NCBI GenBank assembly: GCA_963788115.1
Contig: CAWBFD010000002.1
Coordinates: 1 to 64,000 of the forward strand
Length of the DNA: 64,000 bases
Source of the DNA: CAWBFD01 sp963788115
Lineage (GTDB): Bacteria > Actinomycetota > Thermoleophilia > Solirubrobacterales > 70-9
Direction: 5' to 3'
In this document: piece by piece, positions 17,365 to 25,867 of the stretch
Numbering within the stretch: the first letter of the stretch is position 1
Layout: every line of letters begins with the position of its first letter
The notes under the pieces: generated by a model
What the model was told of the DNA's origin: nothing
What the model saw: only the letters and a program-made list of their open reading frames with translations
The model's database searches: none
Translations under genes and position numbers: made by a program

Positions 17365-17379
17365 TTCGACAATGCCGAA
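17365..17379 (+). promoter_or_regulatory. Candidate IclR operator over its own start codon
   Basis: TTCGACAATGCCGAA, matching the dhaK leader site at 13 of 15 positions. The ATG at 17372-17374 is its centre, so a bound regulator would block its own gene and could also reach dhaM, whose start is 49 bp away on the other strand. Confidence 0.6.
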
Positions 17380-18151
17380 TAAGCGCAAAACGATCCAGTC
17401 GGTCGATCGGGCTGCGAGCATCCTCAAGGCCCTGGCGGCGGGGCCCCGACGGCTCGGGGTGAGCGACCTCGCCGAGCGGCTCGCTCTCACCCGCCCCACC
17501 GTCCACGGGCTGTTGCAGACGCTCCAGGCCCACGGGTTCGTCGAGCAGGACCGCGACTCGGAGAAGTACCAGCTCGGGCCCAGCCTGCTCCACCTGGGCA
17601 ACTCCTATCTCGACCTGAACGAGCTTCGCGGACGGTCGATCGTCCACGCCGAGCGGCTTGCCGAGCGCACCGGAGCGGCGGTTCGGGTGGGGGTGCTTCA
17701 CGGCCCGAGCGTGATCGTGGTCCATCACGTGTTCGCTCCTGACCGCCCCTTCCAGGTGCTCGAGGTGGGCGCCCAGCTTCCGGCCCACGCGAGCGCCCTG
17801 GGCAAGGCGATGCTCGCGTACGACCCGCGGGTCGTCGCGGACCTGACCTCGGAGCCGCTGGAGCGACTCACCGGACGGACCCTCGGGCAGACCGCGCTGC
17901 GCAAGCAGCTCGCGGAGGTGGCAGAGAACGGAATCGCGCGCGAGCGTGACGAGGCGGTGCTGGGGGAGTCGAGCGTCGCTGCCCCGATCTTCGACCACGG
18001 CGGGCACGCCATCGGCGCCATCGGGGTGGTCGGCGACACCGAGCGGCTCATCCCCCGACGCACCGCCAAGGGGGTCACCGGGGCCGTGCTCGAGGCGGCG
18101 CGGGGCGTCTCCCGCGACCTCGGCGCGGCCCGCTGGTCGCCCGGCGGGTGA
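17372..18151 (+). CDS. IclR family transcriptional regulator (predicted dha regulator)
   Basis: 259 residues from ATG 17372; the frame is open upstream, but that part overlaps dhaM and is a shadow. The N-terminal winged helix is IQSVDRAASILKAL...LGVSDLAERLALTRPTVHGLLQTLQAHGFVEQD. The C-terminal effector domain has the IclR pattern LPAHASALGKAMLAY and AAPIFDHGGHAIGAIGVVG. In actinomycetes IclR proteins often control glycerol-type catabolism. Lying between dhaM and with a shared dyad at dhaK, this one is very likely the dha regulator; the ligand may be dihydroxyacetone or a phosphate ester (inference). Confidence 0.92.
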   Translation: MPNKRKTIQSVDRAASILKALAAGPRRLGVSDLAERLALTRPTVHGLLQTLQAHGFVEQDRDSEKYQLGPSLLHLGNSYLDLNELRGRSIVHAERLAERTGAAVRVGVLHGPSVIVVHHVFAPDRPFQVLEVGAQLPAHASALGKAMLAYDPRVVADLTSEPLERLTGRTLGQTALRKQLAEVAENGIARERDEAVLGESSVAAPIFDHGGHAIGAIGVVGDTERLIPRRTAKGVTGAVLEAARGVSRDLGAARWSPGG

Positions 18152-18168
18152 CGCCTGGGGATCGGTCG

Positions 18169-18549
18169 TCAGCTCGCGGGGTCGAGGCCGGCCCGGAGAG
18201 CAGCGACGTCGGCCGCCCCGAAGACCACGCGATTCTGTGTGGCGACGTACACGAGATCAAGGTTGACTCCGGCCCTGGCGATCTTGCGAGTCAGGTCGGC
18301 CAGGACGCCGGGGCGGTCCTCGACATCGACCACGACCACTTCGCGCTCACGGCTGACCGCGACATGGGAGATCGCCAGCGCATGCTTCGCGGCCTCGGCA
18401 TGCGGGACGAGGATGTGGAGCTCGGCACGCTCGCCGGACCCGACGCAGGTGGCGGCTGCGATGTTCACGCCGGCATCGCTGATCGCGGCCGCCACCCGCG
18501 CCAGCGCCCCGGGCGTGTTCTCGATGTCGATGACGAGGTCGACCGTCAT
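18169..18549 (-). CDS. Tandem ACT-domain protein
   Basis: 126 residues made of two ACT repeats: VDLVIDIENTPGALARVAAAISDAGVNIAAATCVG, and VVVVDVEDRPGVLADLTRKIARAGVNLDLVYVATQNRVVFGA. Each has the beta-alpha-beta pattern with the N/D-x-PG-x-L turn that places an amino-acid ligand between domains. No catalytic domain is attached, so it is probably a stand-alone amino-acid sensor. It converges on the IclR gene and is 39 bp downstream of the CDF transporter on the same strand. Confidence 0.85.
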   Translation of the reverse strand: MTVDLVIDIENTPGALARVAAAISDAGVNIAAATCVGSGERAELHILVPHAEAAKHALAISHVAVSREREVVVVDVEDRPGVLADLTRKIARAGVNLDLVYVATQNRVVFGAADVAALRAGLDPAS

Positions 18550-18588
18550 CTGCGCTCGCGGTCAGCCTACTTGGGCGAGAAGCCCCGA

Positions 18589-19503
18589 TCACCCGTGGCG
18601 CAGGGGCGCCTCGAGCTTCTCGGGCGGCGTCAGGGAGCCCTCGGGCTCCACGTGGATCAGGACCTCGGAGCCGGGCAGCTCGGCCTCGATCGCGTCGCGC
18701 AGGCGGTGCGCGAGCGCGTGCGCGTGCTCGAGCGTCGTCCCTTGGCGGAACTGGACGTGGAGGTCGACATAGCGGCGCGCGCCCGCCCGGCGGGCGCGGA
18801 GCTTGTGGTAGCCGGCGATCTCCGGGGCGCGGGAGCGCTCGGCGGAGATCGTCGCCTCGATCAGGTCGAGCTCGTCGGCCGGAGGTGCCTCGTCGATCAG
18901 CACCTGGCCGGAGCGCGTCAGGATCCGGATCCCGGCCCAGACGATCGCAACGGCGACGCATAGTGCGGCGATCGCATCGAACGCGGGGTCGCCGGTCACC
19001 TCCACCAGCACCAGCCCAACCAGCACGCCCAGCGAGGTGAGCGCGTCGGTGGAGAGGTGCGCGGCGTCCCCGGCCAGCGCCGCCGAGTCGAGCTCGCGCG
19101 CGCGCCGGTACAGGAAGGCCGAAACGGCGACGTTGGCGAGCATCGAGAAGGCGATCACCGCGATCCCGACACCGAGGTCCTGCAGCTCGGCGCCGGTGGC
19201 CAGCCTCCGAGTCGCCTCGTAGATGATGATCCCCGCGCCGACCAGGATCAGCATGCCCTCGATCGCGGCCGCCAGGTTCTCCATCTTCTGGTGGCCGTAG
19301 GGGTGCTCGGGGTCGGGCGGCTCGTCGGCCTTGCGCACCGACACCAGCGCAATCACCGATGCCAGCAGATCGATCGAGCTGTGGATCGCCTCGGTGAGGA
19401 TCGCGATCGAGCCGGTGATCGCTCCGGCCGCGAGCTTGAGGGCGATCAGGACGGCGTTCGACGCGATGGAGAGCGAGGCCGCCCCCGCCTTGGTCCGGAT
19501 CAT
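18589..19503 (-). CDS. Cation diffusion facilitator (CDF) transporter
   Basis: 304 residues. Membrane helices run from residue ~10 to ~190, followed by a cytoplasmic ferredoxin-like C-terminal domain with RRYVDLHVQFRQGTTLEHAHALAHRLRDAIEAELPGSEVLIHVEPEG. The transport-site motifs are H-S-S-I-D in helix 2 (EAIHSSIDLLAS) and D-A-A-H-L-S-T-D in helix 5, matching Zn/Fe/Mn exporters. Exchange with protons across the cytoplasmic membrane is expected; the metal cannot be fixed from sequence. It overlaps the stop of rdgB by 4 bases and so belongs to the rph-rdgB unit. Confidence 0.92.
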   Translation of the reverse strand: MIRTKAGAASLSIASNAVLIALKLAAGAITGSIAILTEAIHSSIDLLASVIALVSVRKADEPPDPEHPYGHQKMENLAAAIEGMLILVGAGIIIYEATRRLATGAELQDLGVGIAVIAFSMLANVAVSAFLYRRARELDSAALAGDAAHLSTDALTSLGVLVGLVLVEVTGDPAFDAIAALCVAVAIVWAGIRILTRSGQVLIDEAPPADELDLIEATISAERSRAPEIAGYHKLRARRAGARRYVDLHVQFRQGTTLEHAHALAHRLRDAIEAELPGSEVLIHVEPEGSLTPPEKLEAPLRHG

Positions 19504-20117
19504 GCCCGTGTCCCCTCGCCCCTCGGCACCCCGCCCTCCAGCGCGGCCGCGAGCGCCCGTGCCGCCCGCCCGCGGTGGCTGATCGCGTGCTTCTCCGCGG
19601 GGCTCAGCTCGGCCATCGTCCGCTGGTCGCCGGGCCCGGTGTCATCGGGAACGAACGCCGGGTCATATCCGAAGCCCCCCGAGCCGCGGGGCTTTGGGGC
19701 GAGCTCCCCCTCGCAGCGGCCCTCGAACACCGCCTCCCCCCCGGCTTCGTCGACATAGGCCATGACGCAGACGTAGGCAACGTGGCGATCCGCGGCACGC
19801 TCGAGCTCGCGCAGCAGCAGCGCCAGGTTCTCCTCGTCCGTGGCGTGCTCGCCCGCGTACCGGGCGGAGCGCACTCCGGGCCGGCCGCCGAGCGCGCGCG
19901 CCTCGATCCCGGAGTCATCGGCGATCGCGCCCTCCCCGGTGACGGCGTGCGCCGCCCGGGCCTTGGCGAGCGCGTTCTCGGCGAAGGTCTCCCCGTGCTC
20001 GGGAGGGAGATCGACGCTCGCCGGGAGCGGCGCCAGCTCGATCCCGGTGAGGATCTCGGCCAATTCGCGCAACTTGTGCGAATTGCGTGTAGCGACGACC
20101 AGCCGGCGGGGGACCAT
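19500..20117 (-). CDS. rdgB: XTP/dITP diphosphatase (RdgB/HAM1)
   Basis: 205 residues from ATG 20117, whose A is the last base of the rph stop (TGATG). It cleans the nucleotide pool by hydrolysing dITP and XTP to monophosphates. The family motifs are RRLVVATRNSHKLRELAEIL (substrate site), FAENALAKARAAHAV, ADDSGIEARALGGRPGVRSARYAG with the metal-binding DD, and FGYDPAFVP. The rph-rdgB order with direct overlap is common in bacteria. Confidence 0.95.
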   Translation of the reverse strand: MVPRRLVVATRNSHKLRELAEILTGIELAPLPASVDLPPEHGETFAENALAKARAAHAVTGEGAIADDSGIEARALGGRPGVRSARYAGEHATDEENLALLLRELERAADRHVAYVCVMAYVDEAGGEAVFEGRCEGELAPKPRGSGGFGYDPAFVPDDTGPGDQRTMAELSPAEKHAISHRGRAARALAAALEGGVPRGEGTRA

Positions 20118-20845
20118 CAACCCGGGAGCCCGTCGCACGCCCTCGCCTGAGCGTCGCGCAGGCTCGCGATCGCGGCCTCGGCCAGGACGAGCAGCGCGTC
20201 GAGCGAGGTGCGCGAGACCGGGGTTCGCTCCGCCGTGGCCTGGACCTCGACCAGGCCGCCGTCGCCGGACATGACGACGTTGGCATCGACCTCGGCGCGC
20301 GAGTCCTCGGCGTAGTCGAGATCGCAGAGCGCCTCGCCCTCGACGATCCCGCAGCTGACCGCGGCGACCGAGCCGCTCAGTGGATCACGCTCAATCAGCC
20401 CGCGCTCGAGCAGGCCGAGCAGGGCCAGGCGCAGCGCCACGTAGCCCCCGGTGATCGCGGCGCACCGGGTGCCGCCGTCCGCCTGGAGCACATCGCAGTC
20501 GACGATCACGCTGCGCTCCCCCAGCGCCTCCCGATCGACCACCGCGCGCAGCGAGCGTCCGATCAGCCGCTGGATCTCGACTCCGCGCCCGTCGGGCCTG
20601 CCGCGCTTGGAGTCGCGCTCCTTGCGGTCGCCGGTCGAGGCGGGGAGCATCGCGTACTCGGCGGTGACCCACCCTCGGCCGCTTCCCTCCATCCAGCGGG
20701 GAACCGACCCCGACACCGAGGCGGTGCAGATCACCCGGGTCTCGCCCTGGGAGTAGAGGGCGGAGCCGTCCGCGGTCCGAACGAACCCGGGTTCGATCTC
20801 GATCGGGCGCAGATCCGCTGGCGAGCGGTCGTAGCTTCGGGGCAC
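20117..20845 (-). CDS. rph: Ribonuclease PH
   Basis: 242 residues. A phosphorolytic 3'-5' exoribonuclease that trims tRNA 3' ends; normal length for the hexameric enzyme. Motifs include RPIEIEPGFVRTADGSALYSQGETRVICTASV, GWVTAEYAMLPAST, the RGVEIQRLIGRSLRAVVD helix, and DCDVLQADGGTRCAAITGGYVAL, which carries the catalytic aspartates. It is first in the rph-rdgB-CDF unit. Confidence 0.96.
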   Translation of the reverse strand: MPRSYDRSPADLRPIEIEPGFVRTADGSALYSQGETRVICTASVSGSVPRWMEGSGRGWVTAEYAMLPASTGDRKERDSKRGRPDGRGVEIQRLIGRSLRAVVDREALGERSVIVDCDVLQADGGTRCAAITGGYVALRLALLGLLERGLIERDPLSGSVAAVSCGIVEGEALCDLDYAEDSRAEVDANVVMSGDGGLVEVQATAERTPVSRTSLDALLVLAEAAIASLRDAQARACDGLPG

Positions 20846-21097
20846 GGCGTGAGTTTGGCATGCGCCCGACGACCTGAGCGTCAGCCCGCGCGAGCTCGAG
20901 TGAGACGGCTAGGCGCATCACACACCTCAGTCTCCACGGAGCCTGATCCAGCGAGGGGCTGCGCCACGCTCCGGCGGGCGGGGCTCAAGCAACGACCCCC
21001 ACCGAGTCGCGAAGCGTGCCCTGGCCACGCCGCCCGCGCTGCCCTCGAGACCGCGGTCAGGAGGTCGCGGGCGGGCGGCAGCGGCCGCGGGCACGCA
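20846..21097. other. Intergenic stretch, nothing recognised
   Basis: 252 bp upstream of rph and downstream of the pilin gene, both on the minus strand. No open frame of useful length, RNA gene or clear terminator was found. It must contain the rph promoter. Confidence 0.4.
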
Positions 21098-21346
21098 CTA
21101 ACGGAACGTGATCGCGTTCACGGCCGACTTGATCTTCGAGATGATCACCTCGGCCAGCTCGGTCCCCTCGTTGCCGTTGAATCCCTTCATCGCCGCCACC
21201 ATGCCGACCATCAGCAGCGACACGAGCAGGATCAGGCCGACGTACTCGACCGTGCCCTGACCGCGCTCGCCGCCCAACAGTGCGCGGATCCCGCGAGCCC
21301 GACGATCAACGAGGGCAAGAAGCCATCCGGCGAGGGTGTGGGTCAT
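21098..21346 (-). CDS. Flp/Fap-type pilin-like protein
   Basis: 82 residues. After a basic lead (LALVDRRARGIRALLGGERG) comes Q-GTVEYVGLILLVSLLMVGMVAAM, the class-III prepilin pattern in which cleavage after G leaves a mature N-terminus with the key glutamate at position 5 or nearby, followed by a single hydrophobic helix. The C-terminal tail is short (about 25 residues), typical of Flp pilins. No tad secretion genes, prepilin peptidase or second pilin is in the window, so the pilin is orphaned here and would depend on machinery elsewhere. Confidence 0.8.
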   Translation of the reverse strand: MTHTLAGWLLALVDRRARGIRALLGGERGQGTVEYVGLILLVSLLMVGMVAAMKGFNGNEGTELAEVIISKIKSAVNAITFR

Positions 21347-21491
21347 CGAAGCCTCCTTCGGTTGGTTGGCGCGATCCTTTCGAAGGGCGGCGCGCGGATC
21401 TAGACCTGGGTGTGCCGGCTTGCCGCCGTGCGCGTCAAGAGTCTCGAGCGGGATGGTCGCCCCCGCCCCGCGTTGCTGCGTTCATGGGCTT

Positions 21492-21754
21492 GTGAGAGTG
21501 GCGGCGACGCCGGACAGGCTTCTCCTCCTCGTCCATGGCGAGTGTGACGGAGCGAACGGCCGGGCTATCGAGATCACCCGGAAGGGGAAGCGGCGCGACG
21601 CACGACGCCGCGGCGGAAGGACAGAACTCGACGGTTGCACGCCGCGATCCCGCGGCTTGCGGCGCGCCACGAGTTCGCGATCCGCGCCACCGGGTCCGGG
21701 GCAAGACGGTGGAGCCTCGGCGAGCTGGTGGCGGAGCTCCGCCGGGCGGCCTGA
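21492..21754 (+). pseudogene. Possible frameshifted small gene or remnant
   Basis: The 420 bp between the pilin and histidine kinase genes contain two protein-like stretches on the plus strand in different frames. One runs from GTG 21492 (VRVAATPDRLLLLVHGECDGANGRAIEITRKG). The other ends at the stop 21752-21754 and includes RLAARHEFAIRATGSGARRW and SLGELVAELRRAA. Neither forms a complete domain that I know. The layout fits a small broken gene, but chance openness in GC-rich DNA is a real alternative. Confidence 0.25.
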
Positions 21755-21766
21755 TCGCACCAGCTG

Positions 21767-23899
21767 CTACGCGGCCGGCAGCGGCAGCGTCGCGGTCACG
21801 ACCGTGCCCCCGCCCGCCGGGCTCTGGACGCTGAGCCGACCGCCAAGGGCGCTCACCCTGTCCGCCATCCCAACCAGGCCATGACCAGAGGGATCGGCAC
21901 CTCCGCTTCCGTCGTCGCGGATCTCCACTTGAAGCAGGCCGTCGTCCACCGCTGCCTTGACCTCGGCGCGCGTGGCGTGCGCGTGCTTGATCACGTTGGT
22001 CAGCCCCTCGGCCACGAGGAAGTACGCGCTGGCCTCGAGCTCGGCCGGGAGCCGCTCGGCCGGGACATCGATCGCGACCGGCAGATCGAGCCGGGCCACG
22101 AACGCGTCGACGCCGGCGCGCAGGCCGCCGCGTGTCAACGCAGGGGGCAGGATGCCGTGGGCCAAGTCGCGCAGCTCGCGGTTGCCGTGCTCCGCGTGTT
22201 CGAGCGCCTCGCCGAGCAGCGACTCGACCTCGCCTTCATTGTCTCGGGCCGCTCGCTGAGCGAGCTTGAGCGTCACGATCGCGTGCACCAGCCGCTGCTG
22301 CGCGCCGTCGTGCAGGTCGCGCACCACGCGGCGGCGGGCCTCGTCTCCGGCGGTGAGCAGGCGCGCCCGCGACGCCATGAGCTGGTCACGGCTGTCGGCG
22401 TTCGCGATGGCGGTGTCGAGCAATTGGGCGAACTTGGCCATGCGCTCCTCGGCGTCGCCCGGCGGCGACTCGTCGTCGCCCCAGTTCGCGACGATCACGC
22501 CCCAAAGCCGCCCGTCGACGACGATTGGGGCTCCGACGGCCGAGCCGACGTTCCACCCCACGTCACGGGCAAGGTCCGCAATTGGACCCCGGGCTCGCTG
22601 GTAATCCCCGATCCGGGCGGGCCGCCCGGTGCGCCGGACCAACGCGGTCACGCTCTCCTCCTCGATGCTCAGGCGCGTACCGACCGGCGTCCGCTCCACA
22701 TCCAGTCCGCGGTGAGCGAGCATGACGACCTCGTCACCGGGCTCGAACCGGTTGAGCAACACCTGTTCGGCGCCCAGCAGCTCCTCCATCTCCGCGACCA
22801 CCGCGTCCAGCACCACGCTCGGCGAGGCCCCTTCCGCGACCAGGGTCGCCACCCGCCGCAGCGCCGCCTGCTCGGCGGCGAGTCGGTGCACCTCTGCGCG
22901 AGCCTCGGCCTTGGCGACCGCAGTTGCCATGAGCTTGGTGAACTTGTCGAGACGGCCCTCGGTATCCGGTGGCAGGGGCTTGTCGTGGGTCGACCCGGTG
23001 GTAATCGCGCCCCACAGGCGCCCTTCCACCAAGACAGGAACACCTACGTCGGCGCGGACGCCGATCGAGCGCGCAGTTTCGGCGAGCGGCCCGGCCGGCG
23101 CCCGGTAGGCGTCAATCCGTGCCGGTCGCCCCGTCCGGAGCACCCGCGAGGCAACGGAATCGCCCTCCAGATGCTGGTGCGAGCCGAGCGGAAACGCGCC
23201 GCGACGCCCCGAGCCGCCTAGGACGACCGCGCTGGTGTCGCTGTCAAAGCGGAGCATCCGGATCTCCTCCGTGCCGAGGAGCCCTGCGATCTCTTCGGCG
23301 ATCGCGTCGAATACGTCCGCTTGGGGAACTTCTTGCGCGACGAGCGTCGCGATGCGTTGAAGCGCAGCTTGTTCGCTCTCGCTGCGGCGTCGGTCGGTGA
23401 CGTCGCGCCCAACGGCGTAGATCACGCGCTCCTCGGGCACGGGCGTCGCGGTCCACTCGATCCATTTGTGCGAGCCGTCCTTGCAAAGCACTCGGTTCTC
23501 GAACGCACGAACCGTCGCACCTGCGATCACGCGTCGTGTCTCCTCCTCGCTGCGCTCGCGGTCGTCTGGATGGATGAACTCCATGAACGGCCGCGCAAGC
23601 CACTCGCGCTCGGTGTACCCGAGAATCGCCTCGACCGCCGGATTCACACGCTTCCAGTAACCGTCGAACCCTGCGAGGATGACCATCTCCGGAGCGAGCG
23701 TGAAGTACCGCTCGACCTCGGGCATCGCCTGCCTCTGCCGGTCTCTGGTAAGGGCGAGCACGCCGGTGACGGCGGCGAGAGCGAGCCCCGTTCCGACCAC
23801 AAGCCACACGTCCCGCGACGAATCCACCTGCGTTAGCACGAATCCGGCAGCAATCGCCGCAATGACGAGCAACACCAGCGCGATCAAGCGCAACCGCAC
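21767..23899 (-). CDS. Membrane-anchored PAS-GAF-GAF histidine kinase (HisKA_3 type)
   Basis: 710 residues. Two N-terminal membrane helices (residues ~4-24 and ~31-50) are followed by a PAS domain with PAC tail (VERYFTLAPEMVILAGFDGYWKRVN ... WTATPVPEERVIYAVGRDVTDRR). Two similar GAF domains of about 165 residues follow, each with the pattern GRPARI...YQ/YR...VGVPVLVEGRLWGAITTGS. The kinase core carries the phosphorylated histidine in RRVVRDLHDGAQQRLVHAIV. The ATPase domain has EGLTNVIKHAHATRAEV (N box) and VEIRDDGSGGADPSGHGLVGMADRV. This is the NarL-type (LiaS/DesK-like) class. No LuxR-type response regulator is adjacent, so the partner is elsewhere. Confidence 0.92.
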   Translation of the reverse strand: MRLRLIALVLLVIAAIAAGFVLTQVDSSRDVWLVVGTGLALAAVTGVLALTRDRQRQAMPEVERYFTLAPEMVILAGFDGYWKRVNPAVEAILGYTEREWLARPFMEFIHPDDRERSEEETRRVIAGATVRAFENRVLCKDGSHKWIEWTATPVPEERVIYAVGRDVTDRRRSESEQAALQRIATLVAQEVPQADVFDAIAEEIAGLLGTEEIRMLRFDSDTSAVVLGGSGRRGAFPLGSHQHLEGDSVASRVLRTGRPARIDAYRAPAGPLAETARSIGVRADVGVPVLVEGRLWGAITTGSTHDKPLPPDTEGRLDKFTKLMATAVAKAEARAEVHRLAAEQAALRRVATLVAEGASPSVVLDAVVAEMEELLGAEQVLLNRFEPGDEVVMLAHRGLDVERTPVGTRLSIEEESVTALVRRTGRPARIGDYQRARGPIADLARDVGWNVGSAVGAPIVVDGRLWGVIVANWGDDESPPGDAEERMAKFAQLLDTAIANADSRDQLMASRARLLTAGDEARRRVVRDLHDGAQQRLVHAIVTLKLAQRAARDNEGEVESLLGEALEHAEHGNRELRDLAHGILPPALTRGGLRAGVDAFVARLDLPVAIDVPAERLPAELEASAYFLVAEGLTNVIKHAHATRAEVKAAVDDGLLQVEIRDDGSGGADPSGHGLVGMADRVSALGGRLSVQSPAGGGTVVTATLPLPAA

Positions 23900-23938
23900 G
23901 TCGATCCTCCTTGAGCCAAGTGGGACAATTGTGCTCCC

Positions 23939-23985
23939 TATCTGTGCACGGACGTCACGTCAACCGCGGCGTCCCTGCACAGATA
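23939..23985. promoter_or_regulatory. Long inverted repeat upstream of the histidine kinase gene
   Basis: Arms 23939-23954 and 23970-23985 are complementary over 16 bases with a single C-C mismatch (outer arms TATCTGTGCA and TGCACAGATA), around a 15-base loop. It lies 40 bp upstream of the histidine kinase start. It could be an operator, a leader-RNA hairpin or a terminator facing away; there is no U-tract on either side. Confidence 0.5.
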
Positions 23986-24355
23986 AGTCGTCATGGCGGG
24001 TTCGCCACCCGCGGCAAGGTGAAAATGGCACGGTGCCGCGGGCCTTGTTGCCACGACGCGGAGCGGGCCGGACTCCGCGGGATGCGATGAAGTCTGCAGG
24101 GACTTTGCCATGGATCGGCCGCTGATTTTCGTCCAGGGCAGGCGTCTGGCCGGACGGTCGGCTAGCGCTCGCTTCGAGTCGAAAGCGGCCGCGGAGAAGC
24201 TCCTTGGGCAGGAAGTTCTGCTGGATCAGCCTACGCTCAGGAGGCCCGTGACGCTTCGGGTCGATGCCCCTAGACCTGTCAACACGCGAGGGTCTGAGCT
24301 ATCCCGCCAGCACGACGGGTCTTAGGGGAAGCGGTTCCGTTGCCCCGGTCGCCCG
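23986..24355. other. Intergenic stretch, no convincing gene
   Basis: 370 bp between the hairpin and the Rieske gene. A 71-codon plus-strand frame (24110-24325) exists but lacks a ribosome-binding site and protein-like composition. Nothing else was seen. Confidence 0.4.
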
Positions 24356-24757
24356 TCAGCTCGCTGAGGGGACATCCACCACGAGGGCATCGCCCTGTAC
24401 CCGGACCGCATAGACCTGGACGGACCGTTCCGCGGGTCCCTGCAGAACGTCACCCGTCGAGACGTCGAAGCGGCTACCGTGGCAGATGCACTCGAGGGTC
24501 GTGCCGTCGAGCTCCCCTTCCGAAAGCGAGCAGCCACGGTGCGGGCAGATGTCGCTGAGCGCGTAGAAGGTGCCCTCGACGTTCGCGACGGCGATCTCGT
24601 AGCCACCGGAGTCGAACTTGGTCAACCCGGACTGCGGGACGGCGCTGGTACTCCCCAATGTCAGGGGCGTGACCCGGGCGCCGGGCTCGGCCCGCTCCGC
24701 GGGCCGACGTCGGAAGCTGGCCTGGGCCAAGGTCTTGATGCGGCGGAGCTGGCTCAT
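24356..24757 (-). CDS. Rieske [2Fe-2S] domain protein
   Basis: 133 residues from ATG 24757, chosen because GAGAGGA lies 5 bases upstream; the frame is open to 24820. The two cluster-binding loops are C-P-H-R-G-C (DICPHRGCSLSEGEL) and C-I-C-H-G (LECICHGSRFDVSTGDVLQGPA), giving the Cys-His/Cys-His ligands of a Rieske cluster. It has no membrane helix, so it resembles stand-alone ferredoxin components of dioxygenases or nitrite-reductase small subunits rather than a bc1 Rieske protein. A basic N-terminal tail precedes the domain. No oxygenase gene is nearby. Confidence 0.9.
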   Translation of the reverse strand: MSQLRRIKTLAQASFRRRPAERAEPGARVTPLTLGSTSAVPQSGLTKFDSGGYEIAVANVEGTFYALSDICPHRGCSLSEGELDGTTLECICHGSRFDVSTGDVLQGPAERSVQVYAVRVQGDALVVDVPSAS

Positions 24758-25000
24758 CTCATCCTCTCTGGTGTTGAGGCTCGCTGACCTCTCGGAAGAC
24801 CAGGCGGGTCGCTTCAACATCGCACCCAGGTCCTCGAAGCGGGGTCAGGGATATCCGATACGCGGAGCTTGACGGAACGGTGCCGACGCCGCTGCGACGA
24901 GCATGTCAGCGTCGATGTCGAGACCTCGGTTCCCCACGACGCCGCGGTGGGCGGATGGAGAGACAGACGGCCGTGCGGACCACCCGCCGGCCGGCTCGAC

Positions 25001-25867
25001 TCAGCAGGCGCCGTATACGTACCGCGCCGCCGTGGGCAAGCTCACCTGCCGGTCGCGGAGCACGATCGAGATCTCGTCGCCCAGCGCGCGGCACGCCCTG
25101 CGGAGGTCCTTGCGCCTGTACTCGATCTCGATCATCCGATTGGCATAGACGCGGCGATAGCGATTGCACTCGTCGTAACGCGCGCACTCCTCGGCGATCG
25201 CGAAGTCAAAGTCGACACGTCGCGACTGCTCCGACGTCACGTCGGCGGTGTTCTTCTGGCCCACCGCCAGGCCCTTCGCGTGGGCCCGCTCCGCGAGCAT
25301 CTTCGCGTATGCCAGTGCCTGGCGCTTCTCAAACGGGACCCTATTCGCGAGCGGCGTCCCGTCGAAACGCGTCCAGGAGTCCAGGTTGTCGTACTCAACC
25401 GCCTCGAACCCTTTGCGAGCGCAGCCGTTGATCATCTGCTCGACCCAACGTGTCGCCCGCCGGCGCTTCTCCGCGGTGCTGATGTTGACGAGGTACTCGC
25501 CGCCCCAGTTCGGGTCGTCGCCGAGCCTGGCCAGGACGAGCCCCCGCGGCCAGTTGGCGCGTTCATCGGGGCGGTTCACGCCCTGCTCGTCCGCTTGGGT
25601 CTGGAAAGCGTTGACGTAGCAGATCGAGTAGACCGGTTCGTCCGCAGCCTCGCCGGAGAACCAGTCACGGGAGACGACCGAGACGCCCGGCGGTAGCGGG
25701 TAGTCACCGCCGATCTGGTAGTCGAAGCCGGCGTTCACCGGGGGCGGAGCGAAGGCGGCTGCCGTCGGGACCGCCGACCGCCCGTCCTCGCCGCCATCGA
25801 GGCAGCCGAGCAGCAGGACCGCGAAGACCCCGCAGGCGCCGACCGCGGAGAGCCGGTCGCGCTTCAT
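25001..25867 (-). CDS. GH114-family lipoprotein, predicted endo-alpha-1,4-polygalactosaminidase
   Basis: 288 residues. The lipobox LLLG-C22 means a lipoprotein exposed outside the membrane. The GH114 barrel starts with VNAGFDYQIGGDYPLPPGVSVVSRDW and continues with ICYVNAFQT..., the VNIST segment, the catalytic-aspartate region GFEAVEYDNLDSW (Asp160) and the candidate acid/base glutamate in DFAIAEECARYDEC (Glu226/227). The founding GH114 enzymes cut alpha-1,4-galactosamine polymers. The start ATG overlaps the stop of the ABC ATPase gene by 4 bases, so it is the last cistron of the sugar operon running from 35256. Its position with an importer and an AgaS-like isomerase supports a polymer-degrading role. 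The family assignment is from motifs; the substrate is inference. Confidence 0.82.
   Translation of the reverse strand: MKRDRLSAVGACGVFAVLLLGCLDGGEDGRSAVPTAAAFAPPPVNAGFDYQIGGDYPLPPGVSVVSRDWFSGEAADEPVYSICYVNAFQTQADEQGVNRPDERANWPRGLVLARLGDDPNWGGEYLVNISTAEKRRRATRWVEQMINGCARKGFEAVEYDNLDSWTRFDGTPLANRVPFEKRQALAYAKMLAERAHAKGLAVGQKNTADVTSEQSRRVDFDFAIAEECARYDECNRYRRVYANRMIEIEYRRKDLRRACRALGDEISIVLRDRQVSLPTAARYVYGAC

Noticed and set aside
24110..24325. 71-codon plus-strand ORF
   Set aside because: No ribosome-binding site, no family resemblance, composition not protein-like.
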